A DNA stretch of 10,661 nt. Source: Candidatus Limivicinus faecipullorum (GTDB lineage: Bacteria > Bacillota > Clostridia > Oscillospirales > Oscillospiraceae). Positions 1 through 6,920 of the stretch are shown piece after piece. A model generated the notes under the pieces. It saw nothing but the letters and a program-made list of their open reading frames with translations. It was not told where the DNA came from and searched no databases. The first letter of the stretch is position 1, and each line of letters begins with the position of its first letter. The stretch spans positions 1 through 10,661 of the forward strand of contig DVHY01000055.1 of NCBI GenBank assembly GCA_018711755.1. The letters run 5' to 3'. A program made the translations under genes and the position numbers.

Positions 1-1905
1 TCATACTGTCTCCTTTTTCTTTCTGCCGAAAGCGTTTCCGAACCGCTCAAAGCGGCGGCGCCACTTGGCCCTGTGCTCCAGCCTCTCCCCCAGGTCCCTG
101 GCGCCTACGCCGTAGACCAGGTAGAGTATCAAGCCGCTCACCAGCATGATAAACATCGTGGAGGCACAGCGGCGGCCCGAGGCGTTCACGTTATAGCCGT
201 AGAGCCCCTCCTCGGCGCACATGGCCTGGATGACCATGGCGTAGCTGGTGCCGTAGGAACTGGCAAAGGTGGCGGACATGTCGTACTCGGTGAAAAGGGC
301 GTTGAAGTTCAGCGCAAACACCGCCAGGACGCTGGGCAGGATGATGGGCAGCTTCACACGCATGAAGGTGGTAAAGCCCCCCGCCCCCAGGTTCCGGGCC
401 GCATCCTCCAGCTCCTCGTCTATGGCGTAGAAGGAGGCCCTAATCATCCTCAACGAGAAGGGCAGCTTCACCACGGTATAGGCCATGATGATCAGCAGCC
501 GCACGTTCTGGGCGTAGTAGAGATTATAGTTGCCCACGTACCAGATGGACTCGGAATTGAAGTAGATGCGGTAGGAATAGCAGATGAGTATGGTGGGCAG
601 CAGCCATGGGAAGAGCAGGGCGTACTCCAGGACGACGCCGGACTTCTTGCCCTTGTGCTTGAAGATATAGTTACAGGCCACCACCACGATGATGCAGGCC
701 AGGGCCGCCGCCACTATGGACAGCATAAAGCTCATCTTTATGCCTCCCATGGTGGCGTCGTTTGCAAAGAGGCCGGAGATGGAGCCCTCCCGCACCTTGT
801 ACTTGCCCCGGCTGGTGAGATACATATAGTCCTCCTGGCCGAAGAAGTTCACCAGGGTCCAGCTGCTCAGATCCAGCTTCTTCATGCGGATGGCGCTGTA
901 GGTCTGGAAGGAGAAGATTATTATCATCACCACGGGTATCATGTAGATGACAAAGAGCACATAGGCGTAAATATGGGCCAGGACATTTGCCACAGGGTTT
1001 GTTATCTTCTGCTTTTCCAGCTTGGTCTTGGTCTTGGACACGGAGAGATAATGGCCCTTGCGCTCATAGGCGGAGAGCACCGTCAGAAGTATGATGGTGA
1101 ACATGGCCAGGATGATGGACAGCAGGGCCGCCCTGGCCTGGGGGAAGGCCTCGTCCGCCGTGGAGGAGCCGGCCAGGCGCACTATCTCCGGGTTTATGGA
1201 GTCGTAGCCCAGCAGGGTGGGTGCGGACATGGCGCAAAGGCCGGTGATGAAGGTCATCACCGTCAGTGAGAACATGGTGGGGATGAGGGTGGGAAAGACC
1301 ACCTTCCACAGCACCTTGAAGGGCTTTGCCCCCATGTTCCTTGCCGCCTCCACCGTGTTGTAGTCTATGCCCCTTATGGCGTTTCTCAGAAACAGGGCGT
1401 GGTTGCTGGTGCAGGCGAAGGTCATGGTAAAGAGCACGGCGTTGAAGCCGGTGAACCAGTTCTCGTTGAAGCCGGGGAAGGCATTGGCCAGGGCAGTGGT
1501 GAGTATGCCGTCAGGAGCATAGAGGAACAGATAGCCCGTGACCAGGGCCACGCCGCTGTAGATAAGGGTGGTCATGTAGCCCAGGCGCAGTATCTTCGCC
1601 CCTTTGATGTCGAAATACTCCGTGAGCAGCACTATGGACACGCCCACGATATTCACCGTCACCACCAGGCAGAGGGCCAGCTTCAGGGAGTTCCACACAT
1701 ATTTGCCCATGTTCCCCGCAAAGAAGAAGCGGATGACCGCAAAGGGGTCCGTCTCCCCGGCGGCGTTTTTGGTGGTAAAGATACTGGTGAGGGTATTGAG
1801 GCAGGGCAGGAGCATGAAGCCGAAGAACAGGTACACAAAGAGCCCCAGCCCGATGATGCGAAACAGGAATTCCGCCTTCAGGCGCTTATCCAGGCTCCTG
1901 CTCAT
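1..1905 (-). CDS. ABC transporter permease, fused two-domain FbpB/AfuB type
   Basis: This 634-residue integral membrane protein should form the whole transmembrane channel of a binding-protein-dependent importer. It carries two BPD_transp_1 domains in one chain, as in FbpB, AfuB and PhnU-like proteins. Two EAA loops, the docking sites for the ATPase, are visible: EAARNMGA followed by KVVFP at residues 186-205, and DAARNLGA followed by RVKLP at 501-520. About 12 hydrophobic segments are present, for example near 17-38, 68-93, 208-233, 260-280, 306-334, 390-414, 424-445 and 584-603. Residues 335-390 form an unusually long polar stretch between two membrane segments. The ATG lies in an ATGA overlap with the ATPase stop and is preceded by GGAGG, so the two are translationally coupled. 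The C-terminus is basic (RRRFERFGNAFGRKKK). The TGA is at bases 1-3, so the gene is complete. Family is certain; substrate is inferred only. Confidence 0.93.
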   Translation of the reverse strand: MSRSLDKRLKAEFLFRIIGLGLFVYLFFGFMLLPCLNTLTSIFTTKNAAGETDPFAVIRFFFAGNMGKYVWNSLKLALCLVVTVNIVGVSIVLLTEYFDIKGAKILRLGYMTTLIYSGVALVTGYLFLYAPDGILTTALANAFPGFNENWFTGFNAVLFTMTFACTSNHALFLRNAIRGIDYNTVEAARNMGAKPFKVLWKVVFPTLIPTMFSLTVMTFITGLCAMSAPTLLGYDSINPEIVRLAGSSTADEAFPQARAALLSIILAMFTIILLTVLSAYERKGHYLSVSKTKTKLEKQKITNPVANVLAHIYAYVLFVIYMIPVVMIIIFSFQTYSAIRMKKLDLSSWTLVNFFGQEDYMYLTSRGKYKVREGSISGLFANDATMGGIKMSFMLSIVAAALACIIVVVACNYIFKHKGKKSGVVLEYALLFPWLLPTILICYSYRIYFNSESIWYVGNYNLYYAQNVRLLIIMAYTVVKLPFSLRMIRASFYAIDEELEDAARNLGAGGFTTFMRVKLPIILPSVLAVFALNFNALFTEYDMSATFASSYGTSYAMVIQAMCAEEGLYGYNVNASGRRCASTMFIMLVSGLILYLVYGVGARDLGERLEHRAKWRRRFERFGNAFGRKKKETV

Positions 1906-2939
1906 TTCTCCTCCACCTCCTCACCCTTGGGCTCATAGGCCATGATGTGGGCGGGATTTATAAGCACCTTCACCTGCTGCCTGGGGGAGTAGATGTTCAC
2001 GCCGTCGTTTTTCTCTATCACCTTCAGGGTCTGGCCGCCGGCGGTGATATAGTACTTTATGTACAGCCCGTAATACTCCAGGCTGTCCACCACGCCCTCC
2101 AGCACCAGCTCGCCGGGCCGGGGCGGCACGTTCACATGGATGCGCTCCAGGCGCATATAGTTGTGCTTTTCGGGGTCCACATCCGCCCCTATATTTCTCA
2201 GTCCATCCACGATCTCCGGCCCCAGCCGGTTGATGTCGCCGATGAAGTTGCATACAAACTCAGTTTCGCTGTGGTTATATACCTGGTTGGGTGTGCCCAC
2301 CTGCTCGATGACGCCCTTGTTGAAAACGGCGATGCGGTCGGACAGGGTCAGGGCCTCCTCCTGGTCGTGGGTCACGTATATGGTGGTGATGCCGAATTCC
2401 TTCTGCATCTTCTTAAGCTCGTTTCTAAGCTGCACCCTGAGCTTTGCGTCCAGGTTTGAAAGGGGCTCGTCCATGCAGATTATGGCCGGGCCCGTCACCA
2501 GGGCCCGGGCTATGGCCACACGCTGCTGCTGGCCGCCGGAGAGCTGGGACACCGCCTTCATCAGCTGCTCGTCGCTGAGGTCCACCTTCTTTGCTATCTC
2601 CCGCACCCGCCTGTCTATCTCCGGCTTTTTCAGCTTCTTCACCTTCAGGCCGAAAGCTATATTGTCATACACGGTCATGGTTGGGAACAGGGCGTAGCTC
2701 TGGAAGACGATGCCGATGTTCCTGTCCTCTATGGGCACATGGGTTATATCCTTGTCCTTGACGAATACGCTGCCTTCCACCGGCTCAATGAAGCCTGTGA
2801 GAGTGCGCAGTGTGGTGGTCTTGCCGCAGCCGGAGGGGCCCAGGAAGGTGAAAAACTCCCCCTCCTTCACATGGACGCTTATGCCGTGGAGGGCGGTAAA
2901 ATCCCCAAACTTCACCACGATGTCATTGAGCCTTATCAT
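1902..2939 (-). CDS. ABC transporter ATP-binding protein (FbpC/AfuC/PotA-like)
   Basis: This 345-residue cytoplasmic ATPase energises the importer encoded around it. All nucleotide-binding motifs are intact: Walker A GPSGCGKTT at 34-42, Q-loop Gln80, signature LSGGQQQR at 133-140, Walker B IICMDE at 153-158 and switch His191 in YVTHD. The region after about 235 is a TOBE-like regulatory domain of the CUT1/Fe/PotA class. Where such proteins usually read RPE, this one reads RLE (263-265 in YMRLERI), and an EYYGLYIKYY stretch follows at 288-297. The start is well supported by AAGGAG about nine bases upstream. It ends in a 4-bp ATGA overlap with the permease gene. A 12-bp hairpin separates it from the upstream binding-protein gene, which may set a lower level for the ATPase and permease than for the binding protein. 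Transported solute unknown. Confidence 0.95.
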   Translation of the reverse strand: MIRLNDIVVKFGDFTALHGISVHVKEGEFFTFLGPSGCGKTTTLRTLTGFIEPVEGSVFVKDKDITHVPIEDRNIGIVFQSYALFPTMTVYDNIAFGLKVKKLKKPEIDRRVREIAKKVDLSDEQLMKAVSQLSGGQQQRVAIARALVTGPAIICMDEPLSNLDAKLRVQLRNELKKMQKEFGITTIYVTHDQEEALTLSDRIAVFNKGVIEQVGTPNQVYNHSETEFVCNFIGDINRLGPEIVDGLRNIGADVDPEKHNYMRLERIHVNVPPRPGELVLEGVVDSLEYYGLYIKYYITAGGQTLKVIEKNDGVNIYSPRQQVKVLINPAHIMAYEPKGEEVEEK

Positions 2940-2947
2940 AAGTCATT

Positions 2948-2954
2948 TCTCCTT
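2948..2954 (-). promoter_or_regulatory. Ribosome binding site of the downstream ATPase
   Basis: AAGGAGA on the minus strand lies about eight to nine bases before the ATG at 2939. It lies between the hairpin at 2986-3013 and the start codon, so the ATPase has its own strong initiation site and is not coupled to the binding-protein gene. Confidence 0.75.
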
Positions 2955-2985
2955 AAAGTTCTCTCGGTTTTCTCTCTCATTTCAG

Positions 2986-3013
2986 CTGTGGCGGGCCAAA
3001 AGGCCCGCCACAG
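2986..3013 (-). promoter_or_regulatory. Perfect 12-bp hairpin between binding protein and ATPase genes
   Basis: ctgtggcgggcc, a loop of four A on the plus strand (UUUU in the mRNA), then the exact reverse complement ggcccgccacag. Ten of twelve pairs are G-C. In the mRNA it lies 22 bases after the binding-protein stop and 46 bases before the ATPase ATG. No U-tract follows (the next mRNA bases are CUGAAAUGAGAG), so it is not a normal intrinsic terminator. Stem-loops in this position are known in operons such as malEFG, where they protect the upstream binding-protein mRNA from 3' exonucleases and lower expression of the downstream transporter genes. I infer the same role here. Confidence 0.75.
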
Positions 3014-3035
3014 TGTTGTGGTATTTACTTTTTTA

Positions 3036-4316
3036 TCAGCCGGCAGCCTGGGTCAGGGTGGCCCAATCCAGGTTCTCCCAATCGGGCTCGGCAACTGCGG
3101 CGCTCTGGTCGGCCCAGTAGAAGCCCAGGTTGGTCATGATGTTGGTCCACTCGCTGGAGTGGGCGGCAACATACTCGGCATAGTTCATGTCGGTGCCCTC
3201 AACGGCGGTGAGAGCAAAGTTCTTGATGGTGTAGATGGAGGGCACGCCGTCGGGATAGAGAATGGCGGCGGCAGCGGTGTTGCAGGGATAGGAGTCAAAC
3301 TCCTCGCCCCAGGCAGCCTGCACGTCGGCGGAGCCGAACCACTCGGCAAAGGCCATGACCGCCTCGGTCTCCTCGGCGCTGCGGCCTTCCTTATCCAGGA
3401 TGCCCAGATACTCGGCTATGTAGTAGGTGCCGTCGTCTATCTCCACCAGGTTCCAGTTCTCCGGCTCCAGGGCGCCCAGCAGAGGATGCTCGGAGCTGTC
3501 GGCAGCGGCGTCAATGTTGCCGTAGAGGGAGGAGGAATAGAAGGTGGACACCTGAACGTCGCCCTTATTCAGGGGCTGGAAGCCGTACTTATAGTCGTCA
3601 TCGGAGGAGTACACGCCCTCGGCGCAGTATTTCCACAGGGTCTTCCAGCCGTCGATGCTGATGCCGCCGGCGGGGGACTCGGGGTCAACAAAGGCGTAGA
3701 GCATGGCGGAGTTGATGTTGGAGTTGGTAGTGCCGCCCACCTTGTTCTGGCGGTACCAGCTGTAGCCGCAGTCCACCACGTCTGCCCAGTGCTCAAAGTG
3801 GAGGCTCTCGCCGTTGGTGCCGTACTCGTCGGTACGGTAGAGCATCAGCACGTTCTGGATGACCAGGCCGTAGGCTGCGCCGGGATAGACATACTCGCCC
3901 ACTTCTTCGGCCCAGCTGGGAGTCCAATCCACCAGCTTCAGGTTCTCATAGGTGCCGTTGACGACCTGGCTCCAGCGGGTCTCGTTGAGGCCGAAGAGGA
4001 TATCGCCGTCCTTGTTTTCATTGGCGGCCTGGATGGCTGCATCGTCGCCGGAGATGACGCTGTTGTCGTCAATGGAGATGGTGAAGCCGGCGTCCTTGGC
4101 CTCGTTTATCAGCCAGGTGGTGCGCTCGGTGGAGTTGGAGTTGGAGTAGATGCGTATGGTATAGCCGGAGTAGTCCTTTTCGCCGGTATCGGCAGCCTCA
4201 TCCTGGGCGGGAGCCTCGGCCTCGGGGGCCGCCTCCTCCTGAGCAGGAGTCTTGGCGCAGGCGCCCAGAGTGAAGAGCATTGCCAGAGCCAGCAAAAGCG
4301 CAAGTAACTTTTTCAT
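3036..4316 (-). CDS. Solute-binding lipoprotein of an Fbp/Afu-class ABC importer
   Basis: This 426-residue extracellular binding protein presumably delivers solute to the permease and ATPase encoded just downstream. The signal peptide is clear: MKK, a hydrophobic run of Leu and Ala, then lipobox LGAC with Cys20 as the lipidation site. An acidic Ala/Glu/Pro linker (about 21-47) tethers it to the membrane. The folded part starts at YTIRIYSNSNS (52-62), as expected for a periplasmic binding protein type 2 domain, and runs to the end. It is longer than the usual 320-350 residues and lacks the DP-x-x-SGS motif seen in the 7915-6917 protein, so the two are distant relatives. The ATG is preceded by AAAGGAG at 4327-4333, ten bases away. 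It ends in tandem in-frame stops TGA TAA. Its Ile codons are mostly ATC (13 of 20; ATA 4), unlike the kinase gene, which suggests high expression. Ligand not identifiable. Confidence 0.9.
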   Translation of the reverse strand: MKKLLALLLALAMLFTLGACAKTPAQEEAAPEAEAPAQDEAADTGEKDYSGYTIRIYSNSNSTERTTWLINEAKDAGFTISIDDNSVISGDDAAIQAANENKDGDILFGLNETRWSQVVNGTYENLKLVDWTPSWAEEVGEYVYPGAAYGLVIQNVLMLYRTDEYGTNGESLHFEHWADVVDCGYSWYRQNKVGGTTNSNINSAMLYAFVDPESPAGGISIDGWKTLWKYCAEGVYSSDDDYKYGFQPLNKGDVQVSTFYSSSLYGNIDAAADSSEHPLLGALEPENWNLVEIDDGTYYIAEYLGILDKEGRSAEETEAVMAFAEWFGSADVQAAWGEEFDSYPCNTAAAAILYPDGVPSIYTIKNFALTAVEGTDMNYAEYVAAHSSEWTNIMTNLGFYWADQSAAVAEPDWENLDWATLTQAAG

Positions 4317-4326
4317 TGTAGCTTTT

Positions 4327-4333
4327 CTCCTTT
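4327..4333 (-). promoter_or_regulatory. Ribosome binding site of the 4316-3036 lipoprotein gene
   Basis: AAAGGAG on the minus strand, ten bases before the ATG at 4316. It fixes this start, which also gives a complete lipoprotein signal peptide. Confidence 0.75.
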
Positions 4334-4364
4334 ACATTTTATTGGCTGTAATCAAGCTAACTTA

Positions 4365-4392
4365 ATTATACTTGCTCCGGCTGTGAAAATGG
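4365..4392 (-). promoter_or_regulatory. Putative activator-dependent promoter of the downstream importer operon
   Basis: A perfect TATAAT (plus-strand attata at 4365-4370) lies about 50 bases before the binding-protein ATG. At the -35 distance (4387-4392, 16-base spacer) the sequence is CCATTT, which barely resembles TTGACA. A strong -10 with a poor -35 is the usual layout of promoters that need an activator. Paired direct repeats sit just upstream at 4401-4427. The start of transcription would be near 4358. A second TATAAT at 4410-4415 also lacks a -35 and lies between the two repeats. Confidence 0.5.
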
Positions 4393-4400
4393 AACTGGAC

Positions 4401-4427
4401 GATTCTGCGATTATACTGTTGATTCTG
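4401..4427 (-). promoter_or_regulatory. Putative AraC-type operator: two direct repeats 20 bp apart
   Basis: The heptamer CAGAATC occurs twice on the minus strand, at 4427-4421 and 4407-4401, exactly 20 bp apart and in the same orientation. Relative to a start near 4358 the copies lie at about -69 to -63 and -49 to -43. Paired direct half-sites two helical turns apart, the nearer one next to the -35, is the pattern bound by AraC-family activators such as AraC at araI1-I2. The AraC-type response regulator is encoded immediately upstream. A 7-bp repeat alone could occur by chance in a gap of this size; the spacing and position are the stronger part of the evidence. Confidence 0.45.
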
Positions 4428-4495
4428 TCAGAGAGCCCTGAGTAAATGGAGAAATCAAAGGGTATAATTTGTATCTTTTGCACAAATCTCTCCGT

Positions 4496-5242
4496 TCAGC
4501 GGCAGCGGTCCTGATACTCCGATGGGGAGAGGCCGGTGAGCTTTTTGAAGGTGCTGCCGAAATAGGCCACGTCCTTATAGCCCACCATGTCCGCCACCTC
4601 GTACACCTTATAGGGGCAGTCCCTCAGCAGCTTCATGGCCATATGTATCCTGTAGCGGGTGAGATAGCCCACCACGGTGTAGTTTGTCTCCTTCTTGAAT
4701 ACGTGGCTGAGATGACCCTCGCTGACTCCCAGGTGCTGGGCGATGCCGGTGATGTTTATTCCGCTCTCGGCAAAGTGCCGGGAGATATATTCCAGGGCCT
4801 GGAGCACATAGCGGCTCTTGTCACCTTTGGACAGCAGCAGCTCCTCCCCCAGGCTCAGCTCGCTGCGCTCCTGCTCCTTCTGGTGGACCCGCTCCACCGC
4901 CGCCACCAGCTCCTTGTCCTCAAAGGGCTTGAGCAGATAATCGTCGGCCCCCATCTGCAGTGCCGAGCGCACATATTCAAAGTCGCTGTAGGCGGTGAGA
5001 AGTATAACGTGGGCCCGGCAGCGGCGGCGGCGCAGCTCCTGGAGCATCTCTATGCCGTCCATTTTAGGCATGCGCACGTCGGTGATTATCAGGTTCGGGC
5101 TGTATCGCTCCACCGCCAGCAGGCCCTCCTGGCCGTTTGCGGCCTCGCCCACCACCACGCAGCCCATGGCCGCCCAGTCCACGCCCAGGACTATGCCCCG
5201 GCGCACCACCGTCTCGTCGTCTATAACAAGCACTTTAAGCAT
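4496..5242 (-). CDS. AraC-type response regulator (YesN/HptR class)
   Basis: This 248-residue cytoplasmic transcription factor is the output of the two-component system. An N-terminal receiver domain (about 1-122) has the acidic pocket DD at 8-9, the phosphoacceptor Asp55 in ITDVRMPKMDG, Thr83 in LLTAYSD and Lys105 in LLKPF. A C-terminal AraC DNA-binding domain (about 145-245) carries two helix-turn-helix units: ITGIAQHLGVSEGHLSHVFK (164-183), and a second around 211-234 in which VADMVGYKDVAYF is visible, ending in the family signature GLSPSEYQ. All key residues are present. It is at the short end of the YesN-like group, with little between the two domains. It starts 8 bp inside the kinase gene with GGAGGAG upstream, so the two proteins are made together. 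No clear terminator follows, so read-through into the importer operon is possible. The probable target is the repeat pair in the adjacent gap. Confidence 0.93.
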   Translation of the reverse strand: MLKVLVIDDETVVRRGIVLGVDWAAMGCVVVGEAANGQEGLLAVERYSPNLIITDVRMPKMDGIEMLQELRRRRCRAHVILLTAYSDFEYVRSALQMGADDYLLKPFEDKELVAAVERVHQKEQERSELSLGEELLLSKGDKSRYVLQALEYISRHFAESGINITGIAQHLGVSEGHLSHVFKKETNYTVVGYLTRYRIHMAMKLLRDCPYKVYEVADMVGYKDVAYFGSTFKKLTGLSPSEYQDRCR

Positions 5243-6920
5243 CCTTTTTCTCCTCCCCGCTCATGGGCAGCCTCAGCTCCACCCTGCTGCCTCTGCCCGG
5301 TTCCGACCGGGCGGATATGCCGTACTCCCGGCCGTAATACAGGCGCACTATCCTGTCCACGTTTTTCAGGCCCAGATGCCCGGCAGGCATCTCCCGCTCC
5401 GGGTTCTTCAGCTTCTCCAGGATCTCCGGGGCTATGCCCTGGCCGTTATCCTCCACCGCCAAAATCAGGGTATCCTCCTGGGCCGATGCGGAGAGCTTTA
5501 TATACCCGTCGTCCATATTGGCCACCCCGTGGATGATGGCGTTCTCCACCAGGGGCTGGAGGATCAGCTTTGGCACCAGACAGTGCTGGAAGCTCTCGTC
5601 AATATCCGTCTCCCAGGTGAAGCGGTCCTCAAAGCGCACCGACTGGATATCCAGATATTTCTCCAGCAGCTCCAGCTCCTGCTCCAGAGGTATGAGCTTG
5701 TCCCCGGATATGCCCGCCCTCAGCAGAGCCGCCAGGCCCGTGGCCATGGCCGCCACCTGGGGCACGTGGTTCGTGACCCCCAGCCACTTCATGCTGTCCA
5801 GGGTATTGTACAGAAAATGGGGATTCAGCTGGGCCTGGAGCATGGACAGCTCCGTCTCGTTCAGCTCCCGCTCGTGCTGCACCGAGCGCTCCAGGTTCTG
5901 CCGGTACTCCCGGGTCATGCGGTTGAAGCTGGAGCTCAGCCTGCCCATCTCGTCGCTCCTGTCGCTTATGAGCTCCACCTCATAGTCCCCTTTCTCCACC
6001 CGGCCCATGGCCTCGTCCAGCTCTTTCACCGGCTTTGAAAGATAGCGGCTGATCATCCAGGCGCAGACAAGGCTCAGCACCAGGCACAGCAGGCCCATCA
6101 TCAGGCAGGCGTAGTACACCGAGGTCATCACCGCCGGTGTATATATCCTGGGCTGCCTCAGGGCCAGGGTAAAGCCGCTTTCCCCCAGGCTGCTCAGATA
6201 GACGCTGTAATATCCGTCCCCCAGCTCCCGGCCGGAGAGCAGGGCCTCTCTCAGCTCCTCCACTCTCTCCCGGGTGTGTATGCTGTCGGAGCTGTATATC
6301 TGCCGCCAGGTCCCGTCCAGCAGGAAAACGTCGTCGGCTGAGCTGAAACTGTCACCCAGGAGACTGTCAAAGCCGGTCTCCGAGACCCGGACCAGAATAT
6401 AGCCCAATATGCCCCCGTCATAGCTGCGCACCGCCCGGGACATGCTCAGGCCCGACCCGCTGTCGGCCTGCATGCTGAGGCCCTGGGTCTCCCCCGCCGA
6501 GCGCAGAGCGCCCCAGCCTGTGGGCAGCTTCAGCTCCCCGGGGCTGCTTTCGCTGCTGTAGAGGCGCCGGCCCTCGCCGTCATATATCTCCGCCACCGCA
6601 TAGTCCCGCATCTGGGAGCTCTTCTGATACAAAAACTGATACAGCAGCCGGGAGTCGCTGCCGCCCCGGCGCAGGGCGCTGCGCACCACCGTGCTCTCCG
6701 CCAGTTCCTCCGTGACCTCGTCCGCCTGTTCCAGCATCCCTTTCAGCTTCTCTTCCAGCCGGCCCAGTTCCTCCGTCGCCTGCTGGCGGAGCATGTTTTC
6801 ACTGCCGCTTATGGCTATCTGCATCACGAAGACATCGCACAAAAGCATCGGCAGCAAAGTGACCAGCAGCACCGTGACAAAGATGCGGTTTCTAAAGGAG
6901 CTCTTGATCCAGCTTATCAT
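5235..6920 (-). CDS. Sensor histidine kinase (YesM/HptS class, His_kinase PF06580)
   Basis: This 561-residue membrane kinase should phosphorylate the AraC-type regulator encoded next. Order of parts: membrane helix 1 (about 13-35); an extracellular region of about 230 residues with a Cache-like second half (YDGGILGYILVRVSETGF, 167-184); membrane helix 2 (about 266-290); HAMP (291-345); a short coiled segment; then the phosphoacceptor block LQAQLNPHFLYN with His368. The ATPase domain has the N-box QPLVENAIIHG (Asn460), G1 DNGQG at 491-495 and G2 GHLGLKN at 514-520. Nothing essential is missing. The ATG overlaps the upstream lipoprotein stop (ATGA) and has AAGGAG at 6928-6933, seven bases away. 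Obligate coupling to a binding lipoprotein suggests that the loaded lipoprotein docks on the extracellular domain, as proposed for HptA-HptS. Ile codon ATA is used 15 of 26 times. Confidence 0.94.
   Translation of the reverse strand: MISWIKSSFRNRIFVTVLLVTLLPMLLCDVFVMQIAISGSENMLRQQATEELGRLEEKLKGMLEQADEVTEELAESTVVRSALRRGGSDSRLLYQFLYQKSSQMRDYAVAEIYDGEGRRLYSSESSPGELKLPTGWGALRSAGETQGLSMQADSGSGLSMSRAVRSYDGGILGYILVRVSETGFDSLLGDSFSSADDVFLLDGTWRQIYSSDSIHTRERVEELREALLSGRELGDGYYSVYLSSLGESGFTLALRQPRIYTPAVMTSVYYACLMMGLLCLVLSLVCAWMISRYLSKPVKELDEAMGRVEKGDYEVELISDRSDEMGRLSSSFNRMTREYRQNLERSVQHERELNETELSMLQAQLNPHFLYNTLDSMKWLGVTNHVPQVAAMATGLAALLRAGISGDKLIPLEQELELLEKYLDIQSVRFEDRFTWETDIDESFQHCLVPKLILQPLVENAIIHGVANMDDGYIKLSASAQEDTLILAVEDNGQGIAPEILEKLKNPEREMPAGHLGLKNVDRIVRLYYGREYGISARSEPGRGSRVELRLPMSGEEKKDA

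Noticed and set aside
3029..3034. Plus-strand T-run near the hairpin at 2986-3013, considered as a plus-strand terminator
   Set aside because: It begins about 15 bases after the stem, too far for an intrinsic terminator, and no plus-strand gene leads into it.
2739..4307. Long plus-strand open frame opposite the 4316-3036 lipoprotein gene, and similar plus-strand frames opposite the other genes
   Set aside because: Their translations are runs of Gly, Val, Ala, His and Gln with no domain or motif. They mirror well-supported minus-strand genes and arise from GC-biased third positions.
4463..4468. TATAAT on the plus strand in the gap between regulator and binding protein
   Set aside because: No -35 at the right distance, and no plus-strand gene or convincing RNA downstream; it is in the AT-richer gap, where such a hexamer is easily found by chance.
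4448..4493. Imperfect inverted repeat (ggaga with tctcc, and caaag near cttttg) after the response regulator stop, considered as a terminator or operator
   Set aside because: Only five outer bases pair cleanly, the arms do not keep register and no T-tract follows. I cannot claim a terminator here.
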